NCBI RefSeq assembly: GCF_013168275.1
Contig: NZ_AP019547.1
Coordinates: 2,604,001 to 2,668,000 of the forward strand
Source of the DNA: Candidatus Nitrotoga sp. AM1P
GTDB lineage: Bacteria; Pseudomonadota; Gammaproteobacteria; Burkholderiales; Gallionellaceae
Reading direction: 5' to 3'
DNA length: 64,000 bases
Shown here: positions 40,701 to 50,127 of the stretch, piece after piece
How positions within the stretch are numbered: position 1 is the stretch's first letter
Layout: each line of letters begins with the position of its first letter
Translations under genes and position numbers: made by a program
The notes under the pieces: generated by a model
The model's database searches: none
Told to the model about the DNA's origin: nothing
What the model saw: the letters and a program-made list of their open reading frames with translations, nothing else

Positions 40701-41281
40701 CGCTGGGTATCCACATCGAAGGTCGCGATAGTGTCAATTTCGTCATCGAACAGGTCGATGCGGTAAGGCACACTACTGCCCATTGGAAACAGGTCAATCA
40801 AACCACCACGCACGCAATACTCGCCCGGTGTCAGCACCTGCTGAACATGGGTATAACCAGCCAATGTCATTTGTTCACGCAACTGGGCAATGTCCAGTTT
40901 CTCGCCGCACTTAAGAAAGAAGGTGAACGCAGCCAGATATTCCACTGGTGACAACGGATATAGCGCAGTGGTTATCGGGACGATGATCACATCACACGAT
41001 TGGCTGCGAATGTGATGCAGCGTAGCAAGTCGCTCGGAGATGAGGTCCTGATGCGGCGAAAAATGATCATAAGGTAGTGTTTCCCAATCCGGTAGCAGAT
41101 GTACACGCAGCTCCGGGGAAAAAAATGGAATTTCTTCCACTAGCCGTTGTGCTTCCAGCGCGCTGGCGGCAATTATCACCAGTGGTACATGTAGTTCGGC
41201 ATATTGTGCCAGAGCCAAGGCATCAGACGAGCCATACAGATGGGTGTAACGTGGACGGGGGTGTGAAGAAGAAAACAGCAT
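37796..41281 (-). CDS. mfd: Transcription-repair coupling factor Mfd
   Basis: Mfd displaces stalled RNA polymerase at lesions and recruits UvrA. The 1161-residue protein is full length: an N-terminal UvrB-like module (LPDWETLPYDHFSPHQD), the RNAP-interacting domain beginning GDPVVHEQHGIARYHG, a RecG-like SF2 translocase with Walker A GDVGFGKTE, the DEEHRFG box, LTATPIPRTL and QLRGRVGR, and a C-terminal TRCF domain. Conserved throughout; single gene. Confidence 0.98.
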   Translation of the reverse strand: MLFSSSHPRPRYTHLYGSSDALALAQYAELHVPLVIIAASALEAQRLVEEIPFFSPELRVHLLPDWETLPYDHFSPHQDLISERLATLHHIRSQSCDVIIVPITTALYPLSPVEYLAAFTFFLKCGEKLDIAQLREQMTLAGYTHVQQVLTPGEYCVRGGLIDLFPMGSSVPYRIDLFDDEIDTIATFDVDTQRTIYPVRDIRLLPAREFPLDEAGQARFRQNFRDRFEGDPSKASIYKGVSRGIAPAGIEYYLPLFFERTATLFDYLPAHATLCMHHNVDAAIATFAKDAQSRYNLLRGDPQRPLLEPHELFLNAESFFIAAKNFKRVDLIANIPSSSQTDNSEQKECVEETPPTLFQEERTHKTLTSCATKKLPGIAVNRRADIPTHALQSFLQDYTGRVLLLADSLGRREIMAEYLREYSLTPALCENYAQFFAGNDHFMLTVGALQNGFMLQDDQLAIITESELYAAQPRNRIARTTKKSNVEGMLRDLSELKPGDPVVHEQHGIARYHGLINLDLGEGENEFLLLEYAGGDKLYVPVAQLHVISRYSGGAPETAPLHKLGSGTWDKAKRRAMQQVRDTAAELLNLYAQRATRKGHQFKLSQHDYEAFAAGFGFEETPDQATAIEAVVSDLQSGKPMDRLICGDVGFGKTEVALRAAFIAAMDGKQVAILVPTTLLTEQHFQNFCNRFADWPIKIGELSRFRSAKEQTQALKDMEDGKLDIIIGTHKLIQKGIKFHNLGLIIIDEEHRFGVQQKERLKALRAEVDVLTLTATPIPRTLAMSLEGLRDFSVIATAPQRRLSIKTFVSNYSPGVIREAVLRELKRGGQVYFLHNEVDTIANMAEKLETLLPEARIRIAHGQMGERDLEAVMRDFYQQRFNVLLCTTIIETGIDVPSANTIIMNRTDRFGLAQLHQLRGRVGRSHHQAYAYLLVDNMEGLTAQAKKRLEAIQAMEQLGSGFYLAMHDLEIRGAGEVLGESQSGEMHEIGFSLYADMLNAAITSLRLGHEPDMAHPLGVATEINLHTPALLPNNYCGDIHQRLVLYKRMANCTTSEELDDMHQELIDRFGLLPPPAHTLLDCHRLRIAAKQLGIIKVDASSEAIQIQFMQNPPIDPMHIITLIQNKRQYKLNGPDKLRIELKYGDVEQRVLAIKNFFKELS

Positions 41282-41564
41282 GGGAAAATAAGGTACAGCT
41301 AAGTTTCAGGGTGCGGCATTATATAAGGGAAGCTTCGCAGTTGGCATGGATTGAAAAATTCTCATGTTTTTTGCGGGAATAGTAACTTGAATTTTTATTC
41401 GTATAAAACACTTCGCAGCAGATACCCTTTGATTAACCATGCATATGGAATGGCGCACGCCGAGTTTGAATCCAAGGTAACTTGTTTATCGTTATTTGGT
41501 TTATGTTGAATAGTTTATAAGTCTGTGGCACGACGCAGACTTCATTATTGAAGTAGCGTGGGAA

Positions 41565-42686
41565 TCATCCTTCTTCAATGGCAAACAACCTTCGGTGCTC
41601 TTTGATGGCGTAACGATCAGTCATACCGGCGATGTAATCGGACACGGTGCGGGCACGGTCGGTTTGCGCCTGCTGCTGAAACTGCGGCGGCAGCAGGCGG
41701 TTATCTTCCATGAATACCTGAAATAGATCGCTGATGATGCGGCGCGCCTTGGCACTCATGCGCATGACGCGGTAATGACGATACAAATGCGTACGCAGGA
41801 AGGCTTTGAGTTCGCGTTGCTGGTCATAAATTTCGGCACTGAACGCTGCCAACGGCGGGGCGGCGCGGACTCCGGCAATATCACGCACAGCATGAGTCCG
41901 AATGTTTTTTTCAGTTTCATGGATTAAATCTGTTGCAAGTGTATTAATCATGCGCCGTATTGTTTCGTGAATCAGGCGGCGCTCGGCTAGGCCGGGGTAG
42001 GCTAGTCGTACAGCATCGAGATGACTGACAAACAAGCGCACCGAGGTGAACTGCTCCAGTGTAATTAATCCGGAGCGGAGCCCATCATCCACATCATGGT
42101 TGTTGTAGGCGATTTCATCGGCCAAATTGGCGATCTGCGCTTCCAGCGAAGGACGTTGCTGCTTAAGGAAACGCTCGCCCACTGTACCCAGCTTGGTAGC
42201 ATTTACCGGCGAGCAATGTTTGAGAATACCCTCGCGTGTTTCGAAGCATAGATTGAGTCCATCGAAGGCGGCATAATGATCTTCGAGTACGTCCACCACG
42301 CGTAATGATTGTAAGTTGTGCTCGAAGCCACCGTAATCCTTCATACAGGCATTGAGCGCATCCTGCCCGGCGTGGCCGAATGGCGTGTGACCGAGATCGT
42401 GAGCGAGCGATATAGCTTCCACCAGATCTTCATTTAATTTCAGATACCGCGCGATGGAGCGGGCAATTTGTGCTACTTCCATGCTGTGAGTCAATCGGGT
42501 ACGAAATAGATCGCCTTCATGGTTAACAAATACCTGAGTCTTATATTCCAAGCGACGGAAAGCGGTGGAATGGATGATGCGATCACGATCACGTTGAAAT
42601 TCGCTACGTCCAAAAGGCGCTTCCTCGCGCTCAATCCTGCCGCGTGTGTTGCCCGCTGTTACCGCATAAGGTGCAAGTTCAGTCAT
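41565..42686 (-). CDS. dgt: Deoxyguanosinetriphosphate triphosphohydrolase-like protein
   Basis: The HD-domain dNTPase has metal/phosphate residues His67, His96-Asp97 and His100 in [10 protein letters not shown] and [13 protein letters not shown]. The ATG at 42686 gives 373 residues and an 8-bp overlap with the end of aroB; a longer upstream frame would run 60 bp into aroB and is less likely. It hydrolyses dNTPs and is a standard neighbour of aroB in betaproteobacteria. Confidence 0.93.
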   Translation of the reverse strand: MTELAPYAVTAGNTRGRIEREEAPFGRSEFQRDRDRIIHSTAFRRLEYKTQVFVNHEGDLFRTRLTHSMEVAQIARSIARYLKLNEDLVEAISLAHDLGHTPFGHAGQDALNACMKDYGGFEHNLQSLRVVDVLEDHYAAFDGLNLCFETREGILKHCSPVNATKLGTVGERFLKQQRPSLEAQIANLADEIAYNNHDVDDGLRSGLITLEQFTSVRLFVSHLDAVRLAYPGLAERRLIHETIRRMINTLATDLIHETEKNIRTHAVRDIAGVRAAPPLAAFSAEIYDQQRELKAFLRTHLYRHYRVMRMSAKARRIISDLFQVFMEDNRLLPPQFQQQAQTDRARTVSDYIAGMTDRYAIKEHRRLFAIEEG

Positions 42687-43767
42687 GCGCGCCGTTCGCC
42701 ACCAAGGTTTGCCGCAATAATTCCGGCTCCACGCCGCCACTTATCACCGCACAACCAATGCTTTTAAGCAGCACGAAACGAATTTTGCCACCAACTACTT
42801 TCTTGTCCAGTTCCATCAATTGCAGGTATTTCTCCACGCTCAAAGCAGGCGCGACAACTGGTAGACCAGCGCGTTGAAATAAGCTGTGGATGCGATCCGC
42901 GTCCTCTTTGCTTAGCCAACCCAGGCGACACGATAGATCGGCGGCCATAATGGTACCTGCAGCGACTGCCTCGCCATGCAGCCATGTGCCATATCCCATA
43001 CCTGTCTCGATAGCGTGACCGAAGGTATGGCCTAGGTTAAGCAGGGCGCGTTCTCCATTTTCCCGCTCGTCTGCAGCGACAACTTCGGCCTTATTTTGGC
43101 AGCTGCGTGTGATAGCGTATTTCAGTGTATCCGCATCGCGTGCCAATAATTTTTCCATGTTTTGTTCCAGCCACTCGAAGAAAGATAGATCGCGGATCAG
43201 GCCATATTTTATGACTTCTGCAATGCCCGCGCGTAATTCCTGATCCGACAATGTATTCAATGTGGTGATATCGGCAAGCACAACTTGCGGCTGGTAAAAC
43301 GCGCCTATCATATTCTTACCCAACGGATGGTTGATACCGGTCTTGCCGCCGACCGATGAATCCACCTGTGCCAGCAGAGTGGTGGGAATTTGAATGAAAG
43401 GAACGCCGCGCAAATAAGTTGCGGCAGCATAGCCCGTCATGTCGCCTATCACACCCCCGCCCAAGGCGATCAATGGTGTGTTGCGTTCGCATCGATGGGA
43501 AAGCAGTGCATCGTAAATTAGCCCTAACGTTTCTGCATTCTTATGTTGTTCACCATCCGGCAAGATGATGGGTATTATGCTCACGCCATGAGCTTGCAGC
43601 GTGGCACGCAGAGGATCCAGGTACAACGGTGCTACGGTAGTGTTGGTCACCACTGCCGCTTTTTTGTGGGGCAAGTGCGGTAATAGTAATTCTGCACATC
43701 CTAGTAAGTTACTACCTATATAAATAGGATAACTACGCTCTGTGAGTCCAACGGTTAATGTTTGCAT
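42679..43767 (-). CDS. aroB: 3-dehydroquinate synthase AroB
   Basis: AroB converts DAHP to 3-dehydroquinate in the shikimate pathway, using NAD and a divalent metal. At 362 residues it has the expected length. Motifs are [43 protein letters not shown] and the metal-binding [12 protein letters not shown] with HGEAVAAG. It follows aroK after 271 bp and overlaps dgt by 8 bp. Confidence 0.97.
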   Translation of the reverse strand: MQTLTVGLTERSYPIYIGSNLLGCAELLLPHLPHKKAAVVTNTTVAPLYLDPLRATLQAHGVSIIPIILPDGEQHKNAETLGLIYDALLSHRCERNTPLIALGGGVIGDMTGYAAATYLRGVPFIQIPTTLLAQVDSSVGGKTGINHPLGKNMIGAFYQPQVVLADITTLNTLSDQELRAGIAEVIKYGLIRDLSFFEWLEQNMEKLLARDADTLKYAITRSCQNKAEVVAADERENGERALLNLGHTFGHAIETGMGYGTWLHGEAVAAGTIMAADLSCRLGWLSKEDADRIHSLFQRAGLPVVAPALSVEKYLQLMELDKKVVGGKIRFVLLKSIGCAVISGGVEPELLRQTLVANGAHD

Positions 43768-44038
43768 AAGTTGTGAGAATTTCTAGTAAAAATTGCATAA
43801 TGAATGGCGTGTAACGCTATAACCTTGTGAAGGAGTGCAGACGCAGACTGAACGAATTGTTCCGTTATTCATGGGATTTCAAGATCCCAGCACAGGTTAA
43901 AACCCTATGGGCTTGAGCGAAAATTATTTTTGAATAACTGACCTTCCAACAAAATTGCTCGTTCTTTTATATTTAAAAATGGGTAGAGTTGTTAGTCGGG
44001 TGCACGGAAATGCGCTGTTGTCATGATTTGAAGTAATC

Positions 44039-44641
44039 TCAATGGTTATTATGATTTGCTTTCGAAAATCGGTTTAGCTCCTGCTGCAAATGCAAGACTA
44101 GACTTTGCGCGCTTTGTTTGCCGGTAGGCATAATCAGATTGGCCACTTGTGCATATAGTGGATCGCGCTGCTCATACATATTTTTTAGTTTGGTATGTGG
44201 ATCGGCTGTCTGCAATAATGGGCGATTGCGATCATGGCGGGTTCGCTGCCAGAGGTCATGAATTGTGCTTTTCAGGTACACCACTATGCCATTGCAGCAC
44301 AATGCAACGCGGCTATTTTCATTCAATACCGTGCCACCTCCTGTCGCTAAAACGATGTTGTCGAGCAGTACCAAGTCTTGTATTACGCTTGCTTCGCGCT
44401 GACGAAAACCAGCCTCACCCTCAACATCAAAGATATGTGGGATAGTTACGCCCGTACGTTGCTGAATTTCTTCATCACTGTCTACAAAAATCTTACCTAA
44501 CTGCTGGGCGAGTAATTTCCCTACGGTAGTTTTCCCTGCCCCCATCATTCCCACAAGGAAGATGTTGCCGGAAAGACGCTTGGGCTGTATTGTATTAATA
44601 GGGTACATGATCGAATTGTAGCTGAAAATCACCGTGCTCAT
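44039..44641 (-). CDS. aroK: Shikimate kinase AroK
   Basis: AroK phosphorylates shikimate with ATP. Walker A is GMMGAGKTTVG at about 31-41, with DSDEEIQQRTG and the ATGGGTVL loop. The ATG at 44641 is adopted because the next upstream in-frame TTG lies within the pilQ terminator; ATG 44608 is a shorter alternative. Neither has a strong Shine-Dalgarno. The terminator implies a separate promoter from the pil operon. Confidence 0.94.
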   Translation of the reverse strand: MSTVIFSYNSIMYPINTIQPKRLSGNIFLVGMMGAGKTTVGKLLAQQLGKIFVDSDEEIQQRTGVTIPHIFDVEGEAGFRQREASVIQDLVLLDNIVLATGGGTVLNENSRVALCCNGIVVYLKSTIHDLWQRTRHDRNRPLLQTADPHTKLKNMYEQRDPLYAQVANLIMPTGKQSAQSLVLHLQQELNRFSKANHNNH

Positions 44642-44651
44642 TTTGTTCTGC

Positions 44652-44688
44652 AATTTAAAAAGCCCGGCTATGCCGGGCTTTTTAAATT
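44652..44688. terminator. Bidirectional intrinsic terminator between pilQ and aroK
   Basis: A perfect 17-bp stem (AATTTAAAAAGCCCGGC and its complement) with a 3-nt loop and an A/T-rich outer part, giving U-runs on both strands. It closes the pilMNOPQ transcript 14 bp after pilQ. Confidence 0.9.
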
Positions 44689-44701
44689 CATGCCCTATTG
44701 C

Positions 44702-46816
44702 TTAACGCAGGTTCAAGCTGTCACTCAGGATTTTTGGGGAAATAAACACTAAAAGCTCCCTTTTGTTATTAGTATCAGTTTGAGTTTTAAATAGCCACCC
44801 AAGGATAGGAATATCACCTAGCAGTGGCACCTTAGGGGTCGTTCTTAATTCGTCTTGAGTATAGACTCCGCCAATAACAACAGTCCCCCCATTATCAATC
44901 AACACCTGGGTACTGATTTTCTTGGTATTAATACTGGGTATCCCCCCCACCGTCGAGTTAATTATTTCGCCTACAGAATCCTGAGTTACTTCCACTTTCA
45001 TATTGATATTATCATCTGGCGTGATCTGAGGAGTGACGGTAAGGCTTAAAATTGCCTTTTTAAACAATACATTCGTCCCCTGCAGGCTGACTGTTTGATA
45101 GGGTATTTGCACGCCTTGCTCAATTACCGCCTCAGTTCCATTTGCTGTTACCACACGAGGGCTAGCAATGTTGTTAGTTACTCCATTCAGTTGGGATGCC
45201 TGCAACTCCAGTCCTAATATTTTGGTCACAGATGAGTTGAAAAGCATCGCTGTCACCACACCCGTACCAATCAACCCTGGGGTTCCTGGCAGGTTAACTG
45301 CCCCACCACCAGCACTACCGCCTACAGAACCACGACCTCCACCCACAGAAAACCCGCCTCCAGGTGGAGGTGGCCCGGTATAGCTTAATCTTCCACCCAA
45401 GGTTCGAGTAAATTTATCACTTGCCTCAACAAAACGTGCTTCAATCATTACTTGGCGCACGGCCACATCGACTTGTTTGATCAGCTTGCGCGCTTCCTCT
45501 AGACGCGATGGCGTATCTTGAATGAATACAGTATTGGTGCGTGAATCCACTACTGCGCTCCCGCGTTTGGATAGCATGCGCTGAGTGGGACTCTGCAGTA
45601 AAGCAATAATTTCTGTTCCTTTTGAATAAGCAATTTGGAAACTTTCTGTGTGTAGAATCTCAAGGTCGGAGATTTCTTGATTCGCGGCTAAGTTAAGTTT
45701 TTCCTTGGTTGCCAATTCCTCGCGCGGGGCAACCTGGATCACATTGCCGTTCTTGCGCATGTCCAAGCCACGTGAATCAAGAATAATTTGTAATGCTTGA
45801 TCCCACGGTACATCCTTAAGCCGTAAAGTCAGATTACCGCTAACGGAATCGCTGATCACCATATTCAGATTAGTAAAGTCGGCAATAACGTTTAGTGCTT
45901 CACGCACTGCAATATTCTGGAAGCTCAATGTCAGTTTTTCGCCCGCATAACCCACCTGTCTATTCTTCAATAGTTTATTTGGGTCATCCGCTACTGCTTT
46001 TATTTCTACGATAAACTTGTTATCGGTCTGGTATGCGACGTGCTCCCATAAACCTTTAGGTTCGATGACCATGCGTACATGGTCGCCCTGCATGAATGTA
46101 TCGAGCCCCTGTATTGGTGTGCCGAAATCGACTACGTCAAGTTTACGTTGCAAGTTGCGCGGTAGACTGGTATTCGTGAAATCCACGATCAGGTTTTTAC
46201 CTTGTTGCTTAACGCCTATACCCACACCAGGATCCGACAAATCTACTTGGATACGTCCTTCACCATTCCCACCACGACGAAAAACAATATCACGCAGGCT
46301 ATATTTCTGGATACCTGACTTCGTTTCAGCAAATCGTGCATTGGCTGTCGTCGCTGATACCGCAGGAGCTTTGCTCTGTAGGGTAATTAGCAGGTTATTT
46401 CCCTGTATATGAGCGTCATAAACCAATATTTGATTGAGGTTAATCACCAGGCGGGTACGATGGTCCGATTGCACGATATTTGCGCTACGCAATTCACCTA
46501 TGTTAAATTTTTGTGTCGATTTGCCCAGCCCATTTGTTGTATTGGGGAAATCAAATATTATCCGCGCCGGATTGCTGATAGCAAAATTCAAAGGCGGATT
46601 AGCAAGTGGGTTCTTCAAACCCAATTTAAGCACTAGCTTGCCGTCCGGTGCAGCGCTGACGCTGAGCGACTGTATGCTATTAGCTGCGCTAGCATTTTGT
46701 GTGCTAGCGTTTTGCGTATTGGCATTGTTTTGTGCATGGGCAGTTAACGCACAAATCGCAAATGCTGCGACAACAAGCAAAACAAGGTTTTTGACTGCGT
46801 TTTTATAATGTCTCAT
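44702..46816 (-). CDS. pilQ: Type IV pilus secretin PilQ
   Basis: PilQ forms the outer-membrane pore for the type IV pilus. The 704-residue protein has a signal peptide (about 1-28), two AMIN-like beta domains that bind peptidoglycan, an STN/N0 and N1 region, and the C-terminal secretin domain with RQVMIEARFVEA and the late strand GGTVVIGGVYTQ. A Gly/Pro-rich insertion (PPPPGGGFSVGGG and following) lies at about 510-545 in the secretin domain, longer than usual. It is the last gene of pilMNOPQ, with 17 bp to pilP. Confidence 0.96.
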   Translation of the reverse strand: MRHYKNAVKNLVLLVVAAFAICALTAHAQNNANTQNASTQNASAANSIQSLSVSAAPDGKLVLKLGLKNPLANPPLNFAISNPARIIFDFPNTTNGLGKSTQKFNIGELRSANIVQSDHRTRLVINLNQILVYDAHIQGNNLLITLQSKAPAVSATTANARFAETKSGIQKYSLRDIVFRRGGNGEGRIQVDLSDPGVGIGVKQQGKNLIVDFTNTSLPRNLQRKLDVVDFGTPIQGLDTFMQGDHVRMVIEPKGLWEHVAYQTDNKFIVEIKAVADDPNKLLKNRQVGYAGEKLTLSFQNIAVREALNVIADFTNLNMVISDSVSGNLTLRLKDVPWDQALQIILDSRGLDMRKNGNVIQVAPREELATKEKLNLAANQEISDLEILHTESFQIAYSKGTEIIALLQSPTQRMLSKRGSAVVDSRTNTVFIQDTPSRLEEARKLIKQVDVAVRQVMIEARFVEASDKFTRTLGGRLSYTGPPPPGGGFSVGGGRGSVGGSAGGGAVNLPGTPGLIGTGVVTAMLFNSSVTKILGLELQASQLNGVTNNIASPRVVTANGTEAVIEQGVQIPYQTVSLQGTNVLFKKAILSLTVTPQITPDDNINMKVEVTQDSVGEIINSTVGGIPSINTKKISTQVLIDNGGTVVIGGVYTQDELRTTPKVPLLGDIPILGWLFKTQTDTNNKRELLVFISPKILSDSLNLR

Positions 46817-46833
46817 GTTTCACCTCTAATCAT

Positions 46834-47346
46834 TCATTCCATCAATGGCAAACTACTTATACGTTCCGTCCAGTCTCCCGCACTATCTTGCACGATTTCC
46901 TTGATTTTCACTTCGGTTTCTGTGACTGAAATAATTTGACCAAAATTTGACCCCAGGTAATTGCCTGTCTTGACTCGGTGCAGCTTGCCATCCGATGAGC
47001 GTACGATAGCATGACCAACTTTAGTCTTATAAAGGAAACCGACCATCTTTAGACTTTCTAATGGAGATTCTTCTAATGCTTCTCGACGTCGTTTCATATC
47101 CGGCTGATTGAGGCCGAGCAAATCGCCACTTTTCGCTTCGGGCTTGCGTGGTTTGAATGGATCGGGCAAACCTGTAGAGTTATCATAAACGAAGGGCTCA
47201 TATGGCTTAATCTCAGGGGGTGGGTCCACCTTGCCACGCATTCCACTTCCAGTGTCTTTGACGAAATTACGCAAGTCCTGAAACTCCTCGTCAGCACAGG
47301 CAGACAGCAATAAAGATGTGAACAGCAGCAAATAAGCGGGTCTCAT
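46834..47346 (-). CDS. pilP: Type IV pilus lipoprotein PilP
   Basis: PilP is an inner-membrane lipoprotein linking PilN/PilO to the secretin. The 170-residue protein has a lipobox LLLSAC with Cys17, a disordered Pro-rich linker and a C-terminal beta domain (MVGFLYKTKVGHAIV, KTGNYLGSNFGQI). It overlaps pilO by 4 bp. Confidence 0.95.
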   Translation of the reverse strand: MRPAYLLLFTSLLLSACADEEFQDLRNFVKDTGSGMRGKVDPPPEIKPYEPFVYDNSTGLPDPFKPRKPEAKSGDLLGLNQPDMKRRREALEESPLESLKMVGFLYKTKVGHAIVRSSDGKLHRVKTGNYLGSNFGQIISVTETEVKIKEIVQDSAGDWTERISSLPLME

Positions 47347-47969
47347 TTGTGTGCTCCAGATGCTTTAGATGATTGTTTTTGAACAGTTAATTCTTCCTCA
47401 TCTAAATAGCGATATGTTTTAGCTATCGTATCCATAGTCAGGTGCCCTCCCGTTGGATTAATGCTAATTTCGCTTAACGATACAATACGCGGTAGTTGGG
47501 CAATATCGCTAGCAAACTTACCAATGTCATCATAATTACCCGTTACTTTAATAGTAATTGCCTGCTCAGCAAACACGCCGGTAATAATCTCGGCGCCGGG
47601 TCTAAACAATTCAAATTGTAGACCACGACCCAGACCGGCCTGATTAATATCAGTCAGCAATGCGTCCATTTCTGATTTGCTCGGCAATTGTTTCAGCAGT
47701 GCATCAAATGATTGCCTGGCTTCCGTAAGTTTTTTATTGATAACATCTAGATTAATGGCTATTGCCTTTTTGGTCTTGAAATCTGTTTTTAATGTAATCT
47801 CAATCTGTTTGGCGTTGCTCAGCGCTTCCCAACGATCCCCCCAGTCAAATATAGCGCCTAAAAGTAAAACGGCCACGAATATTGTCACAAATGCGCTGCA
47901 TTTCACCAACAAAGGCCAGCCGCCCGGGTCTTTGGGGTTAATATTCTTTAGATCTTCTAGCAGTCTCAT
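47343..47969 (-). CDS. pilO: Type IV pilus inner-membrane protein PilO
   Basis: The 208-residue bitopic protein has one membrane helix at about 25-45 (LVKCSAFVTIFVAVLLLGAI), a coiled coil, and a ferredoxin-like periplasmic fold with LLTDINQAGLGRGLQFELF and the PilO signature. PilN and PilO form the alignment heterodimer of the pilus machine. It overlaps pilP by 4 bp. Confidence 0.96.
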   Translation of the reverse strand: MRLLEDLKNINPKDPGGWPLLVKCSAFVTIFVAVLLLGAIFDWGDRWEALSNAKQIEITLKTDFKTKKAIAINLDVINKKLTEARQSFDALLKQLPSKSEMDALLTDINQAGLGRGLQFELFRPGAEIITGVFAEQAITIKVTGNYDDIGKFASDIAQLPRIVSLSEISINPTGGHLTMDTIAKTYRYLDEEELTVQKQSSKASGAHK

Positions 47970-47977
47970 GATCTCAC

Positions 47978-48577
47978 TTAACCTTTCGTGCCAGCTGGTT
48001 TAACTGGAGAAACGGGGGTTGTTGGTACCTGATGAGTGGTCAAATTGAAATTCAGCGTAAATTCATTTAAGCGTGGCCCATTCGCATTCGCGGTTGTCGC
48101 AGAAATTTGAACCAGTGTCGGCGATTCTAGCCATTGAGAACTATCAATAGAGCGCATCAGAGTGGATACCCGCGCATTCGACTGAGTAAAACCAACCAGA
48201 TCAACCTTGTTGCCAGTCTGTTTAATTGATTTTAAATACACGCTTTCTGGCAAAATATTCAACATCTGATCCAGTAGATGCACCACATCTGAGCGGGTAC
48301 TTTGCAGTTTTTCAACTACTGTTTTCCGTTCCATCAGTGCTGCGATCTCCATCTTTAGATGCTTTATTTCAGAGATCTGCTTGTCTAGTAGGACAATTTG
48401 ATCTGTCAGATATCGGTTGCGGCGTTCCTGATATTCAATCTGCGTGTTAATGACAATGTGCACCAAACCAACAAGCATTGCCGCCAATACCAGCGTGATG
48501 GCAGTAAACGCGTAAAATTGAATCTGCCGTGCTTTGCGCTTCTCAGCACGATGCGGTAATAAATTAATGCGTATCAT
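47978..48577 (-). CDS. pilN: Type IV pilus inner-membrane protein PilN
   Basis: The 199-residue protein starts with the PilM-binding INLLPHR motif, followed by a membrane helix at about 20-45, a coiled coil and a periplasmic ferredoxin-like fold. It overlaps pilM by 4 bp and precedes pilO by 8 bp. Confidence 0.97.
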   Translation of the reverse strand: MIRINLLPHRAEKRKARQIQFYAFTAITLVLAAMLVGLVHIVINTQIEYQERRNRYLTDQIVLLDKQISEIKHLKMEIAALMERKTVVEKLQSTRSDVVHLLDQMLNILPESVYLKSIKQTGNKVDLVGFTQSNARVSTLMRSIDSSQWLESPTLVQISATTANANGPRLNEFTLNFNLTTHQVPTTPVSPVKPAGTKG

Positions 48578-49674
48578 GAAGGATCAAACCTCCTCATCGC
48601 AAGGCCACAGGCAATCATTAGTGCTGGCGCATCAATTTGTAATTGGCGTTGATTAATGCGCCCGGATAAGGTCATTTGAGCAAATGGATTCGCCACCAAT
48701 GTTTTGACCTGTGTACGTGTTGCTACAGCATCATCCAAATTAGACAGTGCTGCGCAGCCGCCGGCTAAAACAATGTAGCTTACTTCGTTAAACTGGGTTG
48801 AGGTATAGAAAAGCTGAATGGCACGAAATACTTCGCCCGCCACACTTTCGCGGAACGGCGCCAGCACGTCACTTTCGTAACTTTCCGGCAATCCGCCATG
48901 AAGTTTGCCTGCTTCTGCTTCCTCGGCGGATAAGCCGAACGCATTCTGGATGTGTTGTGTTAATTGCTCGCCACCCATTTGTTGGTCGCGCATGTACACC
49001 GATTGCCCGTTGCGCATTATATTTACATTCATTACGTTCGCACCTATATCTACTAACGCTACGCATTGATCAGTGGCGCCTCCCGGCAATTGCAAGCGGA
49101 CCTGATCAAACGCCATTTCAGCGGCGTAATGCTCTACATCCATCACCACCACCTTGAGTCCGGCTACTTGTGCGACAGCAACACGATCTTCAACGTTAGT
49201 ATTACGCGAGGCAGCCAACAGTATTTCGATTTCTTCAGTATTGCCAGGTGCCGGGCCGATGACTTGAAAATCCAGATTAACCTCGTCAATAGCAAATGGT
49301 ATGTACTGATTTGCTTCCGCTTCCACCTGATACTCCATATCTTCCTCATTCAATCCACTAGGCAGAAAAATTTTTTTGCTAATCACGGCGGCAGCGGGAA
49401 GTGCAAGGCTAATGTTTTTAATGCGTGTCCCCATTCGTTTCCAAGCGCGTCGTAGACATTCCGAAACCGCTTCCAGATCATTGACGTTGCCATCGCTGAC
49501 AGCGTTTTGGGGCAATAGTTCTATTGCATAATGCTCAATCACATAGCCGTTTTTTTTTGCTAATTCGCTTAGCTCCACAATTTTGATCGAAGACGAGCAA
49601 ATATCGACTCCGATTAAAGGGGAGCTCTTGGTATACAAGAAATCTAACGGAATATTTAATTTGCCTTTGATCAT
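48574..49674 (-). CDS. pilM: Type IV pilus actin-like ATPase PilM
   Basis: PilM is the cytoplasmic actin-like protein that binds the PilN N-terminus. The 366-residue protein has the phosphate-1 loop region IGVDICSSSIKIVEL, ALVDIGANVMNVNIM (phosphate-2) and VLAGGCAALSNLDD (adenosine motif). It is the first gene of the operon; the promoter must lie in the AT-rich region upstream, 49675-49950. Confidence 0.97.
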   Translation of the reverse strand: MIKGKLNIPLDFLYTKSSPLIGVDICSSSIKIVELSELAKKNGYVIEHYAIELLPQNAVSDGNVNDLEAVSECLRRAWKRMGTRIKNISLALPAAAVISKKIFLPSGLNEEDMEYQVEAEANQYIPFAIDEVNLDFQVIGPAPGNTEEIEILLAASRNTNVEDRVAVAQVAGLKVVVMDVEHYAAEMAFDQVRLQLPGGATDQCVALVDIGANVMNVNIMRNGQSVYMRDQQMGGEQLTQHIQNAFGLSAEEAEAGKLHGGLPESYESDVLAPFRESVAGEVFRAIQLFYTSTQFNEVSYIVLAGGCAALSNLDDAVATRTQVKTLVANPFAQMTLSGRINQRQLQIDAPALMIACGLAMRRFDPS

Positions 49675-50122
49675 AATTGATGATTTTGAACTTTATGTAT
49701 TAATTGGTTAAATAATAATAATAACGAATTGTTATAAATATAAATAATTTTCATTAAGATCTGCAATCGTATTGCACTTTCAAAAAGCGTTAATAAATCA
49801 AGATAACAATACTTTTGAATGACGAAAAATACTTTGTAATTTAAAAATTCACCTTTCTAATCCAATACATGTTTGCATTTTACTTTACGACAAGTTGCAG
49901 AATTACTTTAGGGTACTGCTAGTATTAAGTTACGACGAATCCCGCCAAGCTTAAGTATTTTCTGGTTTTTTGAGGAGCTATTCGATTTTCAAACTGGTTA
50001 AACGTCAAGACAGAGCTTGAGTTGCCGTAGAGTTTTTTGATATGTAAATACGGTTTGATCCATTTGAAGAGCAGCTTCATTTGTCAGTGAAGTTTGTATA
50101 GCTATTAGGCGCGCTGGTGTAT
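49675..50122. other. AT-rich pilM upstream region containing a fossil of an IS4-type transposase
   Basis: The first 250 bp are very AT-rich and likely hold the pilM promoter. On the minus strand from about 50075 to 50011 a frame reads LLFKWIKPYLHIKKLYGNSSS, the conserved C-terminal motif of IS4-family transposases (YREx...K region). It then degenerates. No other part of the element is present. Confidence 0.55.
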
Positions 50123-50127
50123 GTTAA

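Noticed and set aside
42687..42740. Longer start for dgt
   Set aside because: It would extend further into aroB with no homology gained; 42686 gives a normal family N-terminus.
44642..44653. Upstream TTG start for aroK
   Set aside because: The TTG falls inside the intrinsic terminator of the pil operon; the ATG at 44641 is preferred.
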